In this document: positions 34,799 to 43,301 of the stretch, piece after piece | How the letters are laid out: each line of letters opens with the position of its first letter | How positions within the stretch are numbered: the first letter of the stretch is position 1 | NCBI RefSeq assembly: GCF_000223905.1 | Contig: NC_015948.1 | Coordinates: forward strand, 744,001 to 808,000 | Length of the DNA stretch: 64,000 nt | DNA from: Haloarcula hispanica ATCC 33960 | GTDB lineage: Archaea; Halobacteriota; Halobacteria; Halobacteriales; Haloarculaceae | Reading direction: 5' to 3' | Program-made: the position numbers and the translations under genes | Notes under the pieces: generated by a model | The model's input: the letters and a program-made list of their open reading frames with translations, nothing else | What the model was told of the DNA's origin: nothing | The model's database searches: none

Positions 34799-35182
34799 AT
34801 GGCAGAGGGAGACACACTCGTTAACGCGATTATCGGTGCCGTCGCAACCGCTCTGCTGAGTGGATTCGTCCCGCTTGCGCCGCTACTCGGTGGTGGCATC
34901 GCCGGCTATCTCGAAGGCGGCGAGCGAGACGACGGCGTCCGTGTCGGATTGCTGTCCGGCGCCGTCGGGCTGGCGATATCGCTGGTCTTCTTCGTGGTCG
35001 TGTTCGTCTTTCTGGCCGCATTTCTGGCATTTGTGCCCGAAGCACTGGGCGTGTTCGGCGCGGTGGGACTGCTCGTGCTCGTCCTCGGAACAGTCATGAC
35101 GGCCGCGTATTTCCTCGGCTTGAGCGCGCTCGGCGGCTGGCTGGGTAACTACGTCAAGCACGACACGACCATCGGCGACTGA
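34799..35182 (+). CDS. DUF5518-like membrane protein, copy 1
   Basis: 127 residues with four probable membrane helices. The start LVNAIIGAVATALLSGFVPLAPLLGGGIAGYLEGG, with the glycine-rich GGGIAGYL turn, and the late ALGGWLGNYV repeat the layout of haloarchaeal DUF5518 proteins, of unknown role. The neighbour at 35241 has the same layout, so the two are probably tandem paralogs. Nothing indicates a substrate. Confidence 0.75.
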   Translation: MAEGDTLVNAIIGAVATALLSGFVPLAPLLGGGIAGYLEGGERDDGVRVGLLSGAVGLAISLVFFVVVFVFLAAFLAFVPEALGVFGAVGLLVLVLGTVMTAAYFLGLSALGGWLGNYVKHDTTIGD

Positions 35183-35240
35183 CTGGCCAGCCGCGCTGTC
35201 GGTAACTACATCACGGGGGACGCCACTACCGAGAACGCAT

Positions 35241-35621
35241 ATGCGTGAGTCGGTGACCAACGCCGGTATCGGGGCGCTCGTCACGGTTGCGCTGTCGTTC
35301 GTTCCCTTTTCGTCGGTGGCTGGGGGTGCCGTGGCCGCGGCGAACCACGGCGGCAGCTACCGGACGGGGCTCTGGCTGGGAACGCTGGCCGGCGTCTGCG
35401 CGATGGTTCCCTTGCTTGCCCTCTTTCTCCCAGCGCTGTACATCGCCGGCCTCCTCGGGTTCGGGATTCCGCCCGGCGCACCGGGGTACGACTTGTTTCT
35501 GGCGCTCGTGTTCACGTTCTTTCTGCTATACACGGTCGGTCTCAGCGCTCTCGGTGGTCTCGGCGGCGTCTGGATATCGGCACACACCGACTGGGACCTA
35601 GACGCCAACCGCTGGCTCTGA
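35241..35621 (+). CDS. DUF5518-like membrane protein, copy 2
   Basis: 126 residues, four predicted membrane helices. VTNAGIGALVTVALSFVPFSSVAGGAVAAANHGGSY corresponds to the start of copy 1, and LSALGGLGGVWISAH to its end; about 60 bases separate the two genes. The divergence between the copies suggests an old duplication. Function unknown. Confidence 0.75.
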   Translation: MRESVTNAGIGALVTVALSFVPFSSVAGGAVAAANHGGSYRTGLWLGTLAGVCAMVPLLALFLPALYIAGLLGFGIPPGAPGYDLFLALVFTFFLLYTVGLSALGGLGGVWISAHTDWDLDANRWL

Positions 35622-35691
35622 ATGCACGTGAACCGCCCGCTGCCCGACATTTGGCATGCCATTCAAGCGTGTCCGACACTAACGTCAGCCG

Positions 35692-37029
35692 ATGTCAAAG
35701 ACGCCGCCCGGACCGAAGGGCGAACCGCTGTTCGGCAGTAGCCGCACGTACGCTCGGGACCCGTTCCGGTTCATCTCGGCGCTGGAGCGAGCATACGGCG
35801 ATGTCGCCCGCTTCGACATGGGGCCGATGGATACGGTCATGCTGTGTGATCCGACGGCAATCGAGCGCGTACTGGTCTCGGAGGCCGACCAGTTCCGCAA
35901 GCCCGACTTCCAGGGCGACGCGCTGGGGGACCTGCTAGGTGACGGACTGCTGTTGAGCGAAGGGGAGACGTGGGAGCAGCAGCGAAAGCTCGCCAACCCC
36001 GCGTTCTCGATGGCTCGGTTGTCGGGGATGGCCGACCGCATCACCGACCACGCGGAGGACCGGATCGCCGACTGGTCCCACGGCGACGTCATCGACGCCG
36101 AGCAGTCGATGACCCGGGTCACGCTGGACGTAATTCTGGACCTGATGATGGGCGTCGAGCTTTCCGAGCAGCGAGTCCGGACCATCGAGGAACAACTGTT
36201 GCCGCTTGGCCAGCGGTTCGAGCCGGACCCTATCCGGTTCGCCATGCCGCAGTGGATGCCGATGCCCGACGACGCCGAGTTCGACCGCGCCGTGCGGACG
36301 CTGGACGAGGTGCTGGACGACATCATCGCGGTCCGTGAAGAATCGCTTGGGACGGCTGAGGACGGCCCGATGGATTTCCTGTCGGTGCTCTTGCGTGCAC
36401 GCGACGAGGGGAACCAGTCGCCCGAGCAACTGCGCGACGAGATGATGACCATGCTGCTTGCCGGTCACGACACGACGGCGCTGACGCTGACCTACACCTG
36501 GTTCCTGCTGTCGGAACACCCCGAAGTCGAACAGCGGGTCCACGAGGAACTCGACGACGTCATCGGCGACGACCGGCCGGGGATGGAGCACGTCCGCGAA
36601 CTGGACTACCTCGAATGGGTGATTCAGGAAGCGATGCGGCTCTACCCACCGGTGTACACCATATTCCGGGAGCCGACCGAGGACGTGACGCTGTCGGGCT
36701 ACGAGGTCGAGCCGGGGACGACGCTGATGGTCCCTCAGTGGGGCGTCCACCGCTCCGAGCGGTTCTACGACGACCCAGAGACGTTCGACCCGGAGCGCTG
36801 GAAGCCCGAACGAGCGGGCGAGCGCCCGCGGTTCGCCTACTTCCCGTTCGGTGGTGGCCCGCGCCACTGTATCGGGAAGCATCTCGCCATGCTCGAAGCG
36901 CAACTCATCACCGCGACGACGGCTAGCCAGTACCGACTGGAGTTTCAGGGGGAGACGCCTCTGGAGTTGTTGCCGTCGCTGACCGCCCATCCTCGGCAGG
37001 AAATGTCGATGCGCGTGCAGGAACGGTAG
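35692..37029 (+). CDS. Cytochrome P450
   Basis: 445 residues. The heme-thiolate loop FPFGGGPRHCIGK places the axial ligand at Cys393. The I-helix oxygen-activation motif AGHDTT is at residues 257-262, the K-helix ExxR is in EAMRLYPP, and the PERF-like DPERW precedes the heme loop. No membrane anchor, so it is a soluble bacterial/archaeal-type P450 needing a separate ferredoxin and reductase. The substrate is not evident. Haloarchaeal P450s such as CYP174 are the nearest kind I can name. It is monocistronic. Confidence 0.95.
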   Translation: MSKTPPGPKGEPLFGSSRTYARDPFRFISALERAYGDVARFDMGPMDTVMLCDPTAIERVLVSEADQFRKPDFQGDALGDLLGDGLLLSEGETWEQQRKLANPAFSMARLSGMADRITDHAEDRIADWSHGDVIDAEQSMTRVTLDVILDLMMGVELSEQRVRTIEEQLLPLGQRFEPDPIRFAMPQWMPMPDDAEFDRAVRTLDEVLDDIIAVREESLGTAEDGPMDFLSVLLRARDEGNQSPEQLRDEMMTMLLAGHDTTALTLTYTWFLLSEHPEVEQRVHEELDDVIGDDRPGMEHVRELDYLEWVIQEAMRLYPPVYTIFREPTEDVTLSGYEVEPGTTLMVPQWGVHRSERFYDDPETFDPERWKPERAGERPRFAYFPFGGGPRHCIGKHLAMLEAQLITATTASQYRLEFQGETPLELLPSLTAHPRQEMSMRVQER

Positions 37030-37398
37030 CGCGGACTCCGATGTGACCCCTCCGGTGTCGTCGTCGCCTCACAGTGCGGGTTCGACGTGACTGGGACTTG
37101 GTCATCAGCTATTTACTGCAGAGCCCCGTGTAAGCGTACAAGAACAGCGGACCTGAACGTCTCCCGATGACCGATTTCAGCCACGGTCACTGTGGGAGGT
37201 CCCCGTTCACAGCCGACTACTCGACCATCATGACACTGCTGCAGAACACCACTGGCGGCACTCGTCCCGCGCCGTTTGCAGTTGTCCTGCGACCGGACCT
37301 GTCCCGAGACAGTTCCCAGAGCCATATCACTCCGACTGCTCTTGAGCAGGGAACGATATCTATCCCGGCGCAATGGCCAGACTCGAACGGGATACCGA
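37030..37398. other. 369-base intergenic region before the LOV kinase
   Basis: Short frames of 70-100 codons exist on both strands, but their products lack haloarchaeal composition and have no family look; one would overlap the kinase start. The region holds a TATA-like GCTATTTACTG near 37109 and an AT-rich tract. It probably contains the kinase promoter and a leader, but the position of the start of transcription is not clear. Confidence 0.5.
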
Positions 37399-39579
37399 AT
37401 GACGTCTGAGACCGCTGTCAACGGGGACGACAGGGTTCAGGTCCTCTACGTCGGCACCGATTCGGACGACGCCGAAACGCTGTCGACGGCGCTCGAACGC
37501 GAGAACGGCCGTTTCACGGTCGAAACGGTGCGCACTGCTCCCGAGGCTGTGGCGAGGCTGGCTGACGATACCGTAGACTGTCTCGTCTCCGACTACGACC
37601 TGCCCGAACGGAACGGTGTCGAGCTTCTGGAAACGGTCCGTGACGAGCATCCGGCCCTCCCGTTTATTATCTACACTGCCCGGGGGAGCGAGGCGGTCGC
37701 CAGCGAGGCGATTTCGGCCGGTGTCACGGACTACCTCAGGAAAGAGCCGGGCACCGAACAGCATGTGGAGTTGACGAACCGAATCTTTGACGCCGTCGAG
37801 CATCACCGCTCACAGCAGGCGACCACCGAGCGGAACCGAGCGCTCCGGAGCTACGAGCGGATGGTCAACTCCATGCAGGAGGCAGCCTGTATTTACGATG
37901 CGGAGGGGCGGTTCGAAATCGTCAACGAGACCATAGCAGAGTGGTACGACACGACGCGCGCTGCGCTCGAAGGACAGACCAGTAGACTCGTTCCGCGTAT
38001 TCGAACCGAGGGTGAGAGAGACCGCTACCAGGAACTGCTCGACGGAACGCGGGAGCAGCTTAGCGGCGAAATCGAAGCGGAGTTCCCCGGCCACGGACAC
38101 GCGGTGGTCGCGTACCAGCTAACGCCGCTGGTCGTCGATGGTGTTATCGACGGCATCGTCGGCGTCGCTCGGGACGTCACCGACCGGAAAGAGCGCGAAC
38201 AGAAGCTACTCCGGAACAAACGCGCGATAGACGAGGCCCCGGTCGGTGTCGTTATCACCGACCCTGGCCAGACGGACAATCCGCTGATCTACGCCAACGA
38301 CCACTACCGCGACCTGACTGGCTATTCGCTTCCGGAGTTACTCGGGAAGAACTGCCGAATGCTACAGGGCGAGAACACCGATCCGGAGTCCGTCGCTACA
38401 ATGCGGGACGCGATTGACGCAGAGGAGCGGGTGACGGTCGAACTCAGGAACTACCGGAAGAACGGGACCGAGTTCTGGAACAGGGTTCGGATCGCGCCGG
38501 TTCGCGATGACGACGGGGCAGTCGTCAACTATGTCGGGTTCCAGCAGGACATCACGGAGCGGAAACGACGCGAGAAACGGTTAGAGGAAACGTCGTCGCG
38601 GCTGGAAGCCCTCTTCGAGAACTCACCGGACATGATCGACGTGCTCGACGCCGATGGGACGATCCGCGACGTGAACCAGCGGTTCTGTGCGGAACTGGGG
38701 TACGACGAGAGCGAGGTGCTCGGGCGGTCGATCTGGGAGTTCGACCTGACGTTCGACGCCGAGGACGTGCAGACACAGCTTTCGGGGTTCAGTGTCAACG
38801 AGCGCCGCAAGTTCGAGGGCCTGTACGAACGCCGCGACGGGTCGACGATGCCGGTCGAAGTACATCTGCTCCGACTCAGCCTCGACGGCGAGGACCGGTT
38901 CCTGGCGATCAGCCGTGATCTCACGGAGCGCAAGGAGCGCGAGCAGGAACTCGAACAGCAAAACGAACAGCTCGAACAGTTCGCCAGCGTCGTCAGTCAC
39001 GACCTCCGGAACCCGTTGACTGTCGCCCGCGGACGCCTCGAACTATTGCGTGAGGAGTCCGATAGCGAGCACATCGACGCTATCGACGGCGCACACCAGC
39101 GAATGGATACGCTCATCGACGACCTGCTCACGCTCGCACGCGACGGTACGTCACCCGCGTCGCCCGTCGTAGTTGACCTCGAACCGTTCGTCCAGACGTG
39201 CTGGCAAAACGTCGACACGAAAGCCGCGACGCTCCGCACTGACATAGACCGGCCCATCCGCGCCGACGAGAGCCGCCTCAGACAACTGTTCGAGAATCTC
39301 GTCCGCAACGCGGTTGAGCACGGCGGTGACGGCGTGACTGTGACCGTGGGCGAACTGGCCGACGGCTTCTACGTCGCGGACGACGGTCCCGGTATCCCTG
39401 TGGCCGACCGCGGGGACGTGTTCGATGCCGGCTACTCGACGGCGGTCGAAGGGACCGGCTTCGGCCTGAGCATCGTGAAACAGGTCGCTGACGCCCACAG
39501 CTGGGCGGTCCGCGTCGGCAGCGGCAGCGACGGCGGAGCCCGGTTTGAGTTCACCGACGTCGACACTGTCTCTGAGTAG
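37399..39579 (+). CDS. Hybrid sensor histidine kinase with receiver, PAS and LOV domains
   Basis: 726 residues, no membrane helix. Order: receiver-like domain (about 12-125, Asp65 in SDYDLP and Lys115), PAS (about 150-265), a LOV-type PAS (about 275-390), PAS (about 395-520), HisKA with His534 in VVSHDLRNPL, then the ATPase domain (ENLVRNAVEHGG, DDGPGIP, GTGFGLSIVKQ). The LOV segment has GKNCRMLQG with Cys319, NYRKNG, FWN and the late FQQD glutamine, the FMN-binding and photoadduct set. It should be a soluble blue-light-responsive kinase. The start MTSETAVNG follows 41 rejected codons. It stands 67 bases before mvk. Confidence 0.93.
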   Translation: MTSETAVNGDDRVQVLYVGTDSDDAETLSTALERENGRFTVETVRTAPEAVARLADDTVDCLVSDYDLPERNGVELLETVRDEHPALPFIIYTARGSEAVASEAISAGVTDYLRKEPGTEQHVELTNRIFDAVEHHRSQQATTERNRALRSYERMVNSMQEAACIYDAEGRFEIVNETIAEWYDTTRAALEGQTSRLVPRIRTEGERDRYQELLDGTREQLSGEIEAEFPGHGHAVVAYQLTPLVVDGVIDGIVGVARDVTDRKEREQKLLRNKRAIDEAPVGVVITDPGQTDNPLIYANDHYRDLTGYSLPELLGKNCRMLQGENTDPESVATMRDAIDAEERVTVELRNYRKNGTEFWNRVRIAPVRDDDGAVVNYVGFQQDITERKRREKRLEETSSRLEALFENSPDMIDVLDADGTIRDVNQRFCAELGYDESEVLGRSIWEFDLTFDAEDVQTQLSGFSVNERRKFEGLYERRDGSTMPVEVHLLRLSLDGEDRFLAISRDLTERKEREQELEQQNEQLEQFASVVSHDLRNPLTVARGRLELLREESDSEHIDAIDGAHQRMDTLIDDLLTLARDGTSPASPVVVDLEPFVQTCWQNVDTKAATLRTDIDRPIRADESRLRQLFENLVRNAVEHGGDGVTVTVGELADGFYVADDGPGIPVADRGDVFDAGYSTAVEGTGFGLSIVKQVADAHSWAVRVGSGSDGGARFEFTDVDTVSE

Positions 39580-39646
39580 TATCCCGAGGGTCGTCCTGAC
39601 CATCGACTCCGAAAACGCCTAACGCCCTGGGTGCACACGAGCGGGT

Positions 39647-40630
39647 ATGGTCACGTCGAGCGCTCCCGGGAAGGTGTACCTGTTCGGGGAGCACGCGGTC
39701 GTCTACGGTGAGCCGGCGGTGCCCTGCGCCATCGAGCGGCGAGTGCATGTGACGGCAACCGAGATCGACGAGGGGTTGCGAATCCACGCGAACGACTTGC
39801 AACTGGACGGCTTTACCGTCGAGTACACCGGCGACGGGGAGAGCCATCCGGACGTGGACGTCGCCGAATCGCTCGTCGAAGCCGGCATGGGGTACGTCAA
39901 CGAGGCAGTGGCACAGGCCCGTGACGCGGCCGACGCGCCGGAAGCGGGCTTCGAGATATCTGTCGAGGGCGACATCCCGCTCGGGGCGGGGCTGGGGTCG
40001 TCTGCCGCGCTCGTCGTCGCGGCGATAGACGCGGCGACCCGGGAACTCGGCGTCGAACTGCCGGCGAGCGAAATCGCCGACCGCGCCTATCAGGTCGAAC
40101 ACGAGGTACAGGACGGGCAGGCCTCGCGGGCGGACACGTTCTGCTCGGCGATGGGCGGGGCGGTCCGCGTGGAGGGCAACGACTGCCGGCGGCTGGACGG
40201 CATCGACACCCTCCCCTTCGTCATCGGCTACGACGGCGGGGCCGGCGACACCGGCGCACTGGTCGCCGGCGTCCGGACCCTCCGCGATGAATACGACTTC
40301 GCTGCCGACACCGTCGCGGCAATCGGCGATATCGTCCGCGAGGGCGAAGCGGTGCTGGAAACGGGCGATTACGAGCGGCTCGGGGAACTGATGGACTTCA
40401 ACCACGGACTGCTCTCGGCGCTGGGCGTCTCCTCGCGGTCGCTGGACTCGATGGTGTGGGCGGCCCGCGACGCCGACGCACATGGCGCGAAACTCACCGG
40501 AGCCGGTGGCGGTGGCTGTATCGTCGCGCTGGACGAGACGGACGACGCGCTCACGGCGCTGAAGTACACGCCGGGGTGTGAGGACGTCTTCCGGGCCGAA
40601 CTGGACACCGACGGGGTCCGGCAGGAATGA
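39647..40630 (+). CDS. mvk: Mevalonate kinase
   Basis: 327 residues of the GHMP kinase family. It phosphorylates mevalonate for isoprenoid and archaeal lipid synthesis. PGKVYLFGEHAVVYGEPA begins the protein, the ATP loop is PLGAGLGSSAALVVA near residues 108-122, and the C-terminal GAKLTGAGGGGCIVAL is the third GHMP motif. It starts a compact isoprenoid cluster and overlaps ipk by four bases. Confidence 0.97.
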   Translation: MVTSSAPGKVYLFGEHAVVYGEPAVPCAIERRVHVTATEIDEGLRIHANDLQLDGFTVEYTGDGESHPDVDVAESLVEAGMGYVNEAVAQARDAADAPEAGFEISVEGDIPLGAGLGSSAALVVAAIDAATRELGVELPASEIADRAYQVEHEVQDGQASRADTFCSAMGGAVRVEGNDCRRLDGIDTLPFVIGYDGGAGDTGALVAGVRTLRDEYDFAADTVAAIGDIVREGEAVLETGDYERLGELMDFNHGLLSALGVSSRSLDSMVWAARDADAHGAKLTGAGGGGCIVALDETDDALTALKYTPGCEDVFRAELDTDGVRQE

Positions 40631-41382
40631 CGGCCGTCCTCAAACTCGGTGGGAGTGTCATCACGGAGAAAGACGAACCCGAGACGGTCGATACGGCCGC
40701 TCTGTCGGCGGCGGCGTCGGCTATCGCCGAATCGGCAGTCGGGGAGGATATCGTCGTCGTTCACGGCGGCGGGAGCTTCGGCCACCACCACGCCGCCGAT
40801 TACGGTGTCAGCACGACCGCGGGGACCCACGACGTGGACGGCGTACAGGCCATCCACGGCGCGATGTGTCGGCTCAACGCCGCTGTCGTCGATGAACTCA
40901 CTGGGCAGGGAGTTCCGGCTGTCCCGATCCACCCGTTCTCGGCGGCCACACGCGACGCCGACAGTGACCTTTCGCTGCCGACGGCGCAGGTCACGACGCT
41001 GCTCGACGAGGGGTTTGTCCCGGTCCTCCACGGCGACCTCGTCGCACACGCCGGTGCGGGCGCGACGGTTCTGAGCGGCGACGAACTGGTCGTCGAACTC
41101 GCGCCCGCCGTCGACGCGGACCGCGTCGGCGTCTGCTCGACTGTTCCCGGCGTCCTCGACGAAGACGGGACCGTCATCGACCGCATCGAGACATTCGAGG
41201 CCGTCGCATCGGCACTGGGCGGGAGCGACGCGACGGACGTGTCGGGTGGGATGGCCGGCAAGGTCCGTGCGCTGCTCGCCCTCTCGGCCCCCGCCGTCGT
41301 GTTCGGGCCCGACGCACTCCCCGCGTTTCTCGCCGGTGAGAGCCCGGGAACGACTATCGCTGGTGATGACGACGACTGGTGA
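40627..41382 (+). CDS. ipk: Isopentenyl phosphate kinase
   Basis: 251 residues. IPK makes isopentenyl diphosphate in the archaeal variant of the mevalonate pathway. LKLGGSVITEKDE is the amino-acid-kinase lysine loop, and HGGGSFGHHHA carries the family's catalytic His. DVSGGMAGKV is the late nucleotide loop. It is translationally coupled to mvk; the gene at 41553 follows after 170 bases. Confidence 0.96.
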   Translation: MTAVLKLGGSVITEKDEPETVDTAALSAAASAIAESAVGEDIVVVHGGGSFGHHHAADYGVSTTAGTHDVDGVQAIHGAMCRLNAAVVDELTGQGVPAVPIHPFSAATRDADSDLSLPTAQVTTLLDEGFVPVLHGDLVAHAGAGATVLSGDELVVELAPAVDADRVGVCSTVPGVLDEDGTVIDRIETFEAVASALGGSDATDVSGGMAGKVRALLALSAPAVVFGPDALPAFLAGESPGTTIAGDDDDW

Positions 41383-41552
41383 GACTGCTACTACTGTCGT
41401 CGACTGGCCCGTCCCAGAAAGCGATTTAGTCCATAGTGTGCCCAGGCTGGCTGATGCAGGGTATCTCTGCCCAGGTCTGGCAGACTGGTAGCTTAAATAT
41501 CACTTCTTCGGCTGTCGTAACATATTTGTCCTCTGTTATCAATTATGCGACT

Positions 41553-43037
41553 ATGTCTGCAGTAGGTCTGACCGACGTCTATCGATACGGAACGAGGTTT
41601 CTCGGGACATTGCTTGTCGTCGCCGGCGTCGGTGGCGGCCTCATCGCTGCAGGGTACGTGCTGATACAGAACGGCTCTCTCGACTCGTTCTCGGGGACGC
41701 AAGGCTATCGCGCGGTACTCGGCGTCGTTGTCGGTGCGCTCGGTGGGCTCCTGTTGCTCTCCGGCCTGCTCGGCCTGAGCCACAAGCTCATCGCCGACGC
41801 GACGATGGCGGGCACGCTCGCGGCCCAGACAGCACAGCGTGGTGCGAGCGATGTGGCAGCCGCCAGTCCTCCAGCGAGCGACCAGGCAGCAACTGAAACT
41901 GCCGATGATAGCGCCGCAGCGGCGACCGAATCGGCCACGGAATCGGAAGAACCGACGCCGGAGCCGGTCGGGACTGAACCGGCGGTTTCTCAGGAGACGG
42001 AACCGGCCGCCGACTCAGCGGCTGTCGAGCCGGCAACGGCCGAACCCGAGGTATCGGAGCCGGTCGCTGACTCCGAGCCGGACGCGGACTCGTCCGGAGA
42101 CTCGGAGATCCATGCGTCCGCACAGGAACCCTCCGACCCATCCGACGGGACAGTGGCGTCCGCTACGTCCGACGCTTCGGCGGCCGGGACTGATGACGCA
42201 CCGGCGACGGCAGCCGACGAAGATCCGCTGGCGGATGCTGACCCGGCGACAGCTGATGACCCGGTGGCAGGCGATGTCCCAGTGACAGACAAGGACCTTC
42301 TGGACACCGACGACACTTCAGAACCACCGTCGACCGACGACACGATGGCCGCGGCGACGGACGGAGACGCAGTGGAGACGGCCCAGAACGAACAGCTATC
42401 GAACCAACAGCCGGCGGAAAACGTTGCTGGACCGGAATCCGAAGCAGTGGACGACACTACTGCGGAGCCATCCCCGACGAATCTCGCCGGTGAGCCGGAA
42501 ACGATGGAACCCCAGTCCGAAGCCAGCGAGCAGTCGGACCGCGACCTGCTCGCTGAGGACGCCGCCGAGGAACCAGAATCGAGCACGGAACCACAGGAGT
42601 GGACTCCGCCGGACCCCGCGGAGTTCGACACGCAGAGCGAGGAACCCGCTGCGGCTGACGACTGGGGAGCGGACGAACCAGCACCAGCCGACGACTGGGA
42701 AACCGAACCTGAAGCCGACACCGAACCCACTGCTGTCGGCTCACCAGATGCCGCCGAGGCGGACCAGCACGACGCCGTAACCGAGGACACCCGACTACTT
42801 GACGAATCCGGTAGGCCAGACACGTCCAGTGGCCCGCGGACGACGGACGACCTGTTCGGTGGTGCTGACGATGACTCACCCGAGGCCGAGGATGACGAGA
42901 GCGTGCAGAGCGAGGCGGAGTCTCAGGACGCGGACGCGACTGACGACGAGGACGCAACGCTCGCGGACGACGGTGTCACTGGTTTCGACGTCTCCAGTGA
43001 CGACGACCCGCTCTCGGACCCCTTAGACGACGAGTAG
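41553..43037 (+). CDS. Membrane-anchored acidic low-complexity protein
   Basis: 494 residues. Two membrane helices (about 15-38 and 52-77) are followed by roughly 410 residues of Glu/Asp/Ala/Pro/Ser/Thr-rich, probably disordered sequence. The tail repeats short motifs: KDLLDTDD, RDLLAEDA, TRLLDES and DDLFGGAD, and the Trp motifs QEWTPP, DDWGAD and DDWETE. No enzyme domain is visible. It sits between ipk and the RNase J gene; a scaffold role is only suggested. The ATG giving MSAVGLTDVY was chosen over an upstream GTG because it begins just before the first helix. Confidence 0.8.
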   Translation: MSAVGLTDVYRYGTRFLGTLLVVAGVGGGLIAAGYVLIQNGSLDSFSGTQGYRAVLGVVVGALGGLLLLSGLLGLSHKLIADATMAGTLAAQTAQRGASDVAAASPPASDQAATETADDSAAAATESATESEEPTPEPVGTEPAVSQETEPAADSAAVEPATAEPEVSEPVADSEPDADSSGDSEIHASAQEPSDPSDGTVASATSDASAAGTDDAPATAADEDPLADADPATADDPVAGDVPVTDKDLLDTDDTSEPPSTDDTMAAATDGDAVETAQNEQLSNQQPAENVAGPESEAVDDTTAEPSPTNLAGEPETMEPQSEASEQSDRDLLAEDAAEEPESSTEPQEWTPPDPAEFDTQSEEPAAADDWGADEPAPADDWETEPEADTEPTAVGSPDAAEADQHDAVTEDTRLLDESGRPDTSSGPRTTDDLFGGADDDSPEAEDDESVQSEAESQDADATDDEDATLADDGVTGFDVSSDDDPLSDPLDDE

Positions 43038-43053
43038 CGACGAACCCACACCG

Positions 43054-43060
43054 TTTTAAG
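43054..43060 (+). promoter_or_regulatory. TATA-like box ahead of the rnj leader
   Basis: TTTTAAG could start transcription near 43085, giving a leader of about 217 bases before the RNase J ATG. Such long leaders are rare in haloarchaea. The box is short and not proven. Confidence 0.4.
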
Positions 43061-43084
43061 AAGCGCCGTTGTAGTCCGGAGTAA

Positions 43085-43301
43085 CCGAGCGCACGGCCGC
43101 CCGCGGACCGCGGTTCGGCGGCCGGCAGACGGCGGATGTAAGTTGCGGGACGGAAGTCCCTCTCACTGCGGTTGCCCAGGCTACGGGCGTACCCGACTGG
43201 CCTGGAGCGCCGACGCGGACGAAGTCGCCTACATTGCAGATACCGTCGTTGCCGTGCCCCACCGGATGCCCGCGGCCGGCTTTCCACTCGGAGCTACAAC
43301 T
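43085..43301 (+). ncRNA. Candidate structured leader RNA upstream of rnj
   Basis: Three stems follow one another: GGCCGCC (43095-43101) with GGCGGCC (43117-43123); GGGAC (43147-43151) with GTCCC (43156-43160) around a GGAA tetraloop; and CCAGG (43176-43180) with CCTGG (43201-43205) enclosing CGGG-CGTA-CCCG (43184-43195). Coding here is unlikely: the frame open into rnj is Cys/Arg-rich and RNase J starts clearly at [10 protein letters not shown]. It is not an RNase P or SRP RNA, whose core motifs are missing. It may be a leader, a stable small RNA, or both. Confidence 0.5.

Noticed and set aside
37167-37409. 80-codon frame in the gap before the LOV kinase
   Set aside because: It lacks the acidic composition of haloarchaeal proteins and overlaps the kinase start by 11 bases in another frame.
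41390-41500. tRNA-like sequence around the repeated TGCCCAGG motif
   Set aside because: No acceptor stem or T loop can be formed; the two copies are a short direct repeat in a promoter region.
43143-43301. Extension of RNase J upstream in frame
   Set aside because: The added residues are Cys/Arg/Pro-rich and RNase J of archaea begins at [10 protein letters not shown]; stems in this region fit RNA better.
43085-43301. Identity as RNase P RNA or SRP RNA
   Set aside because: Only a weak likeness to the RNase P start (GGACGGAAGTCC) was seen; the region is too short and the distant conserved blocks are missing, and the SRP helix 8 motif is absent.
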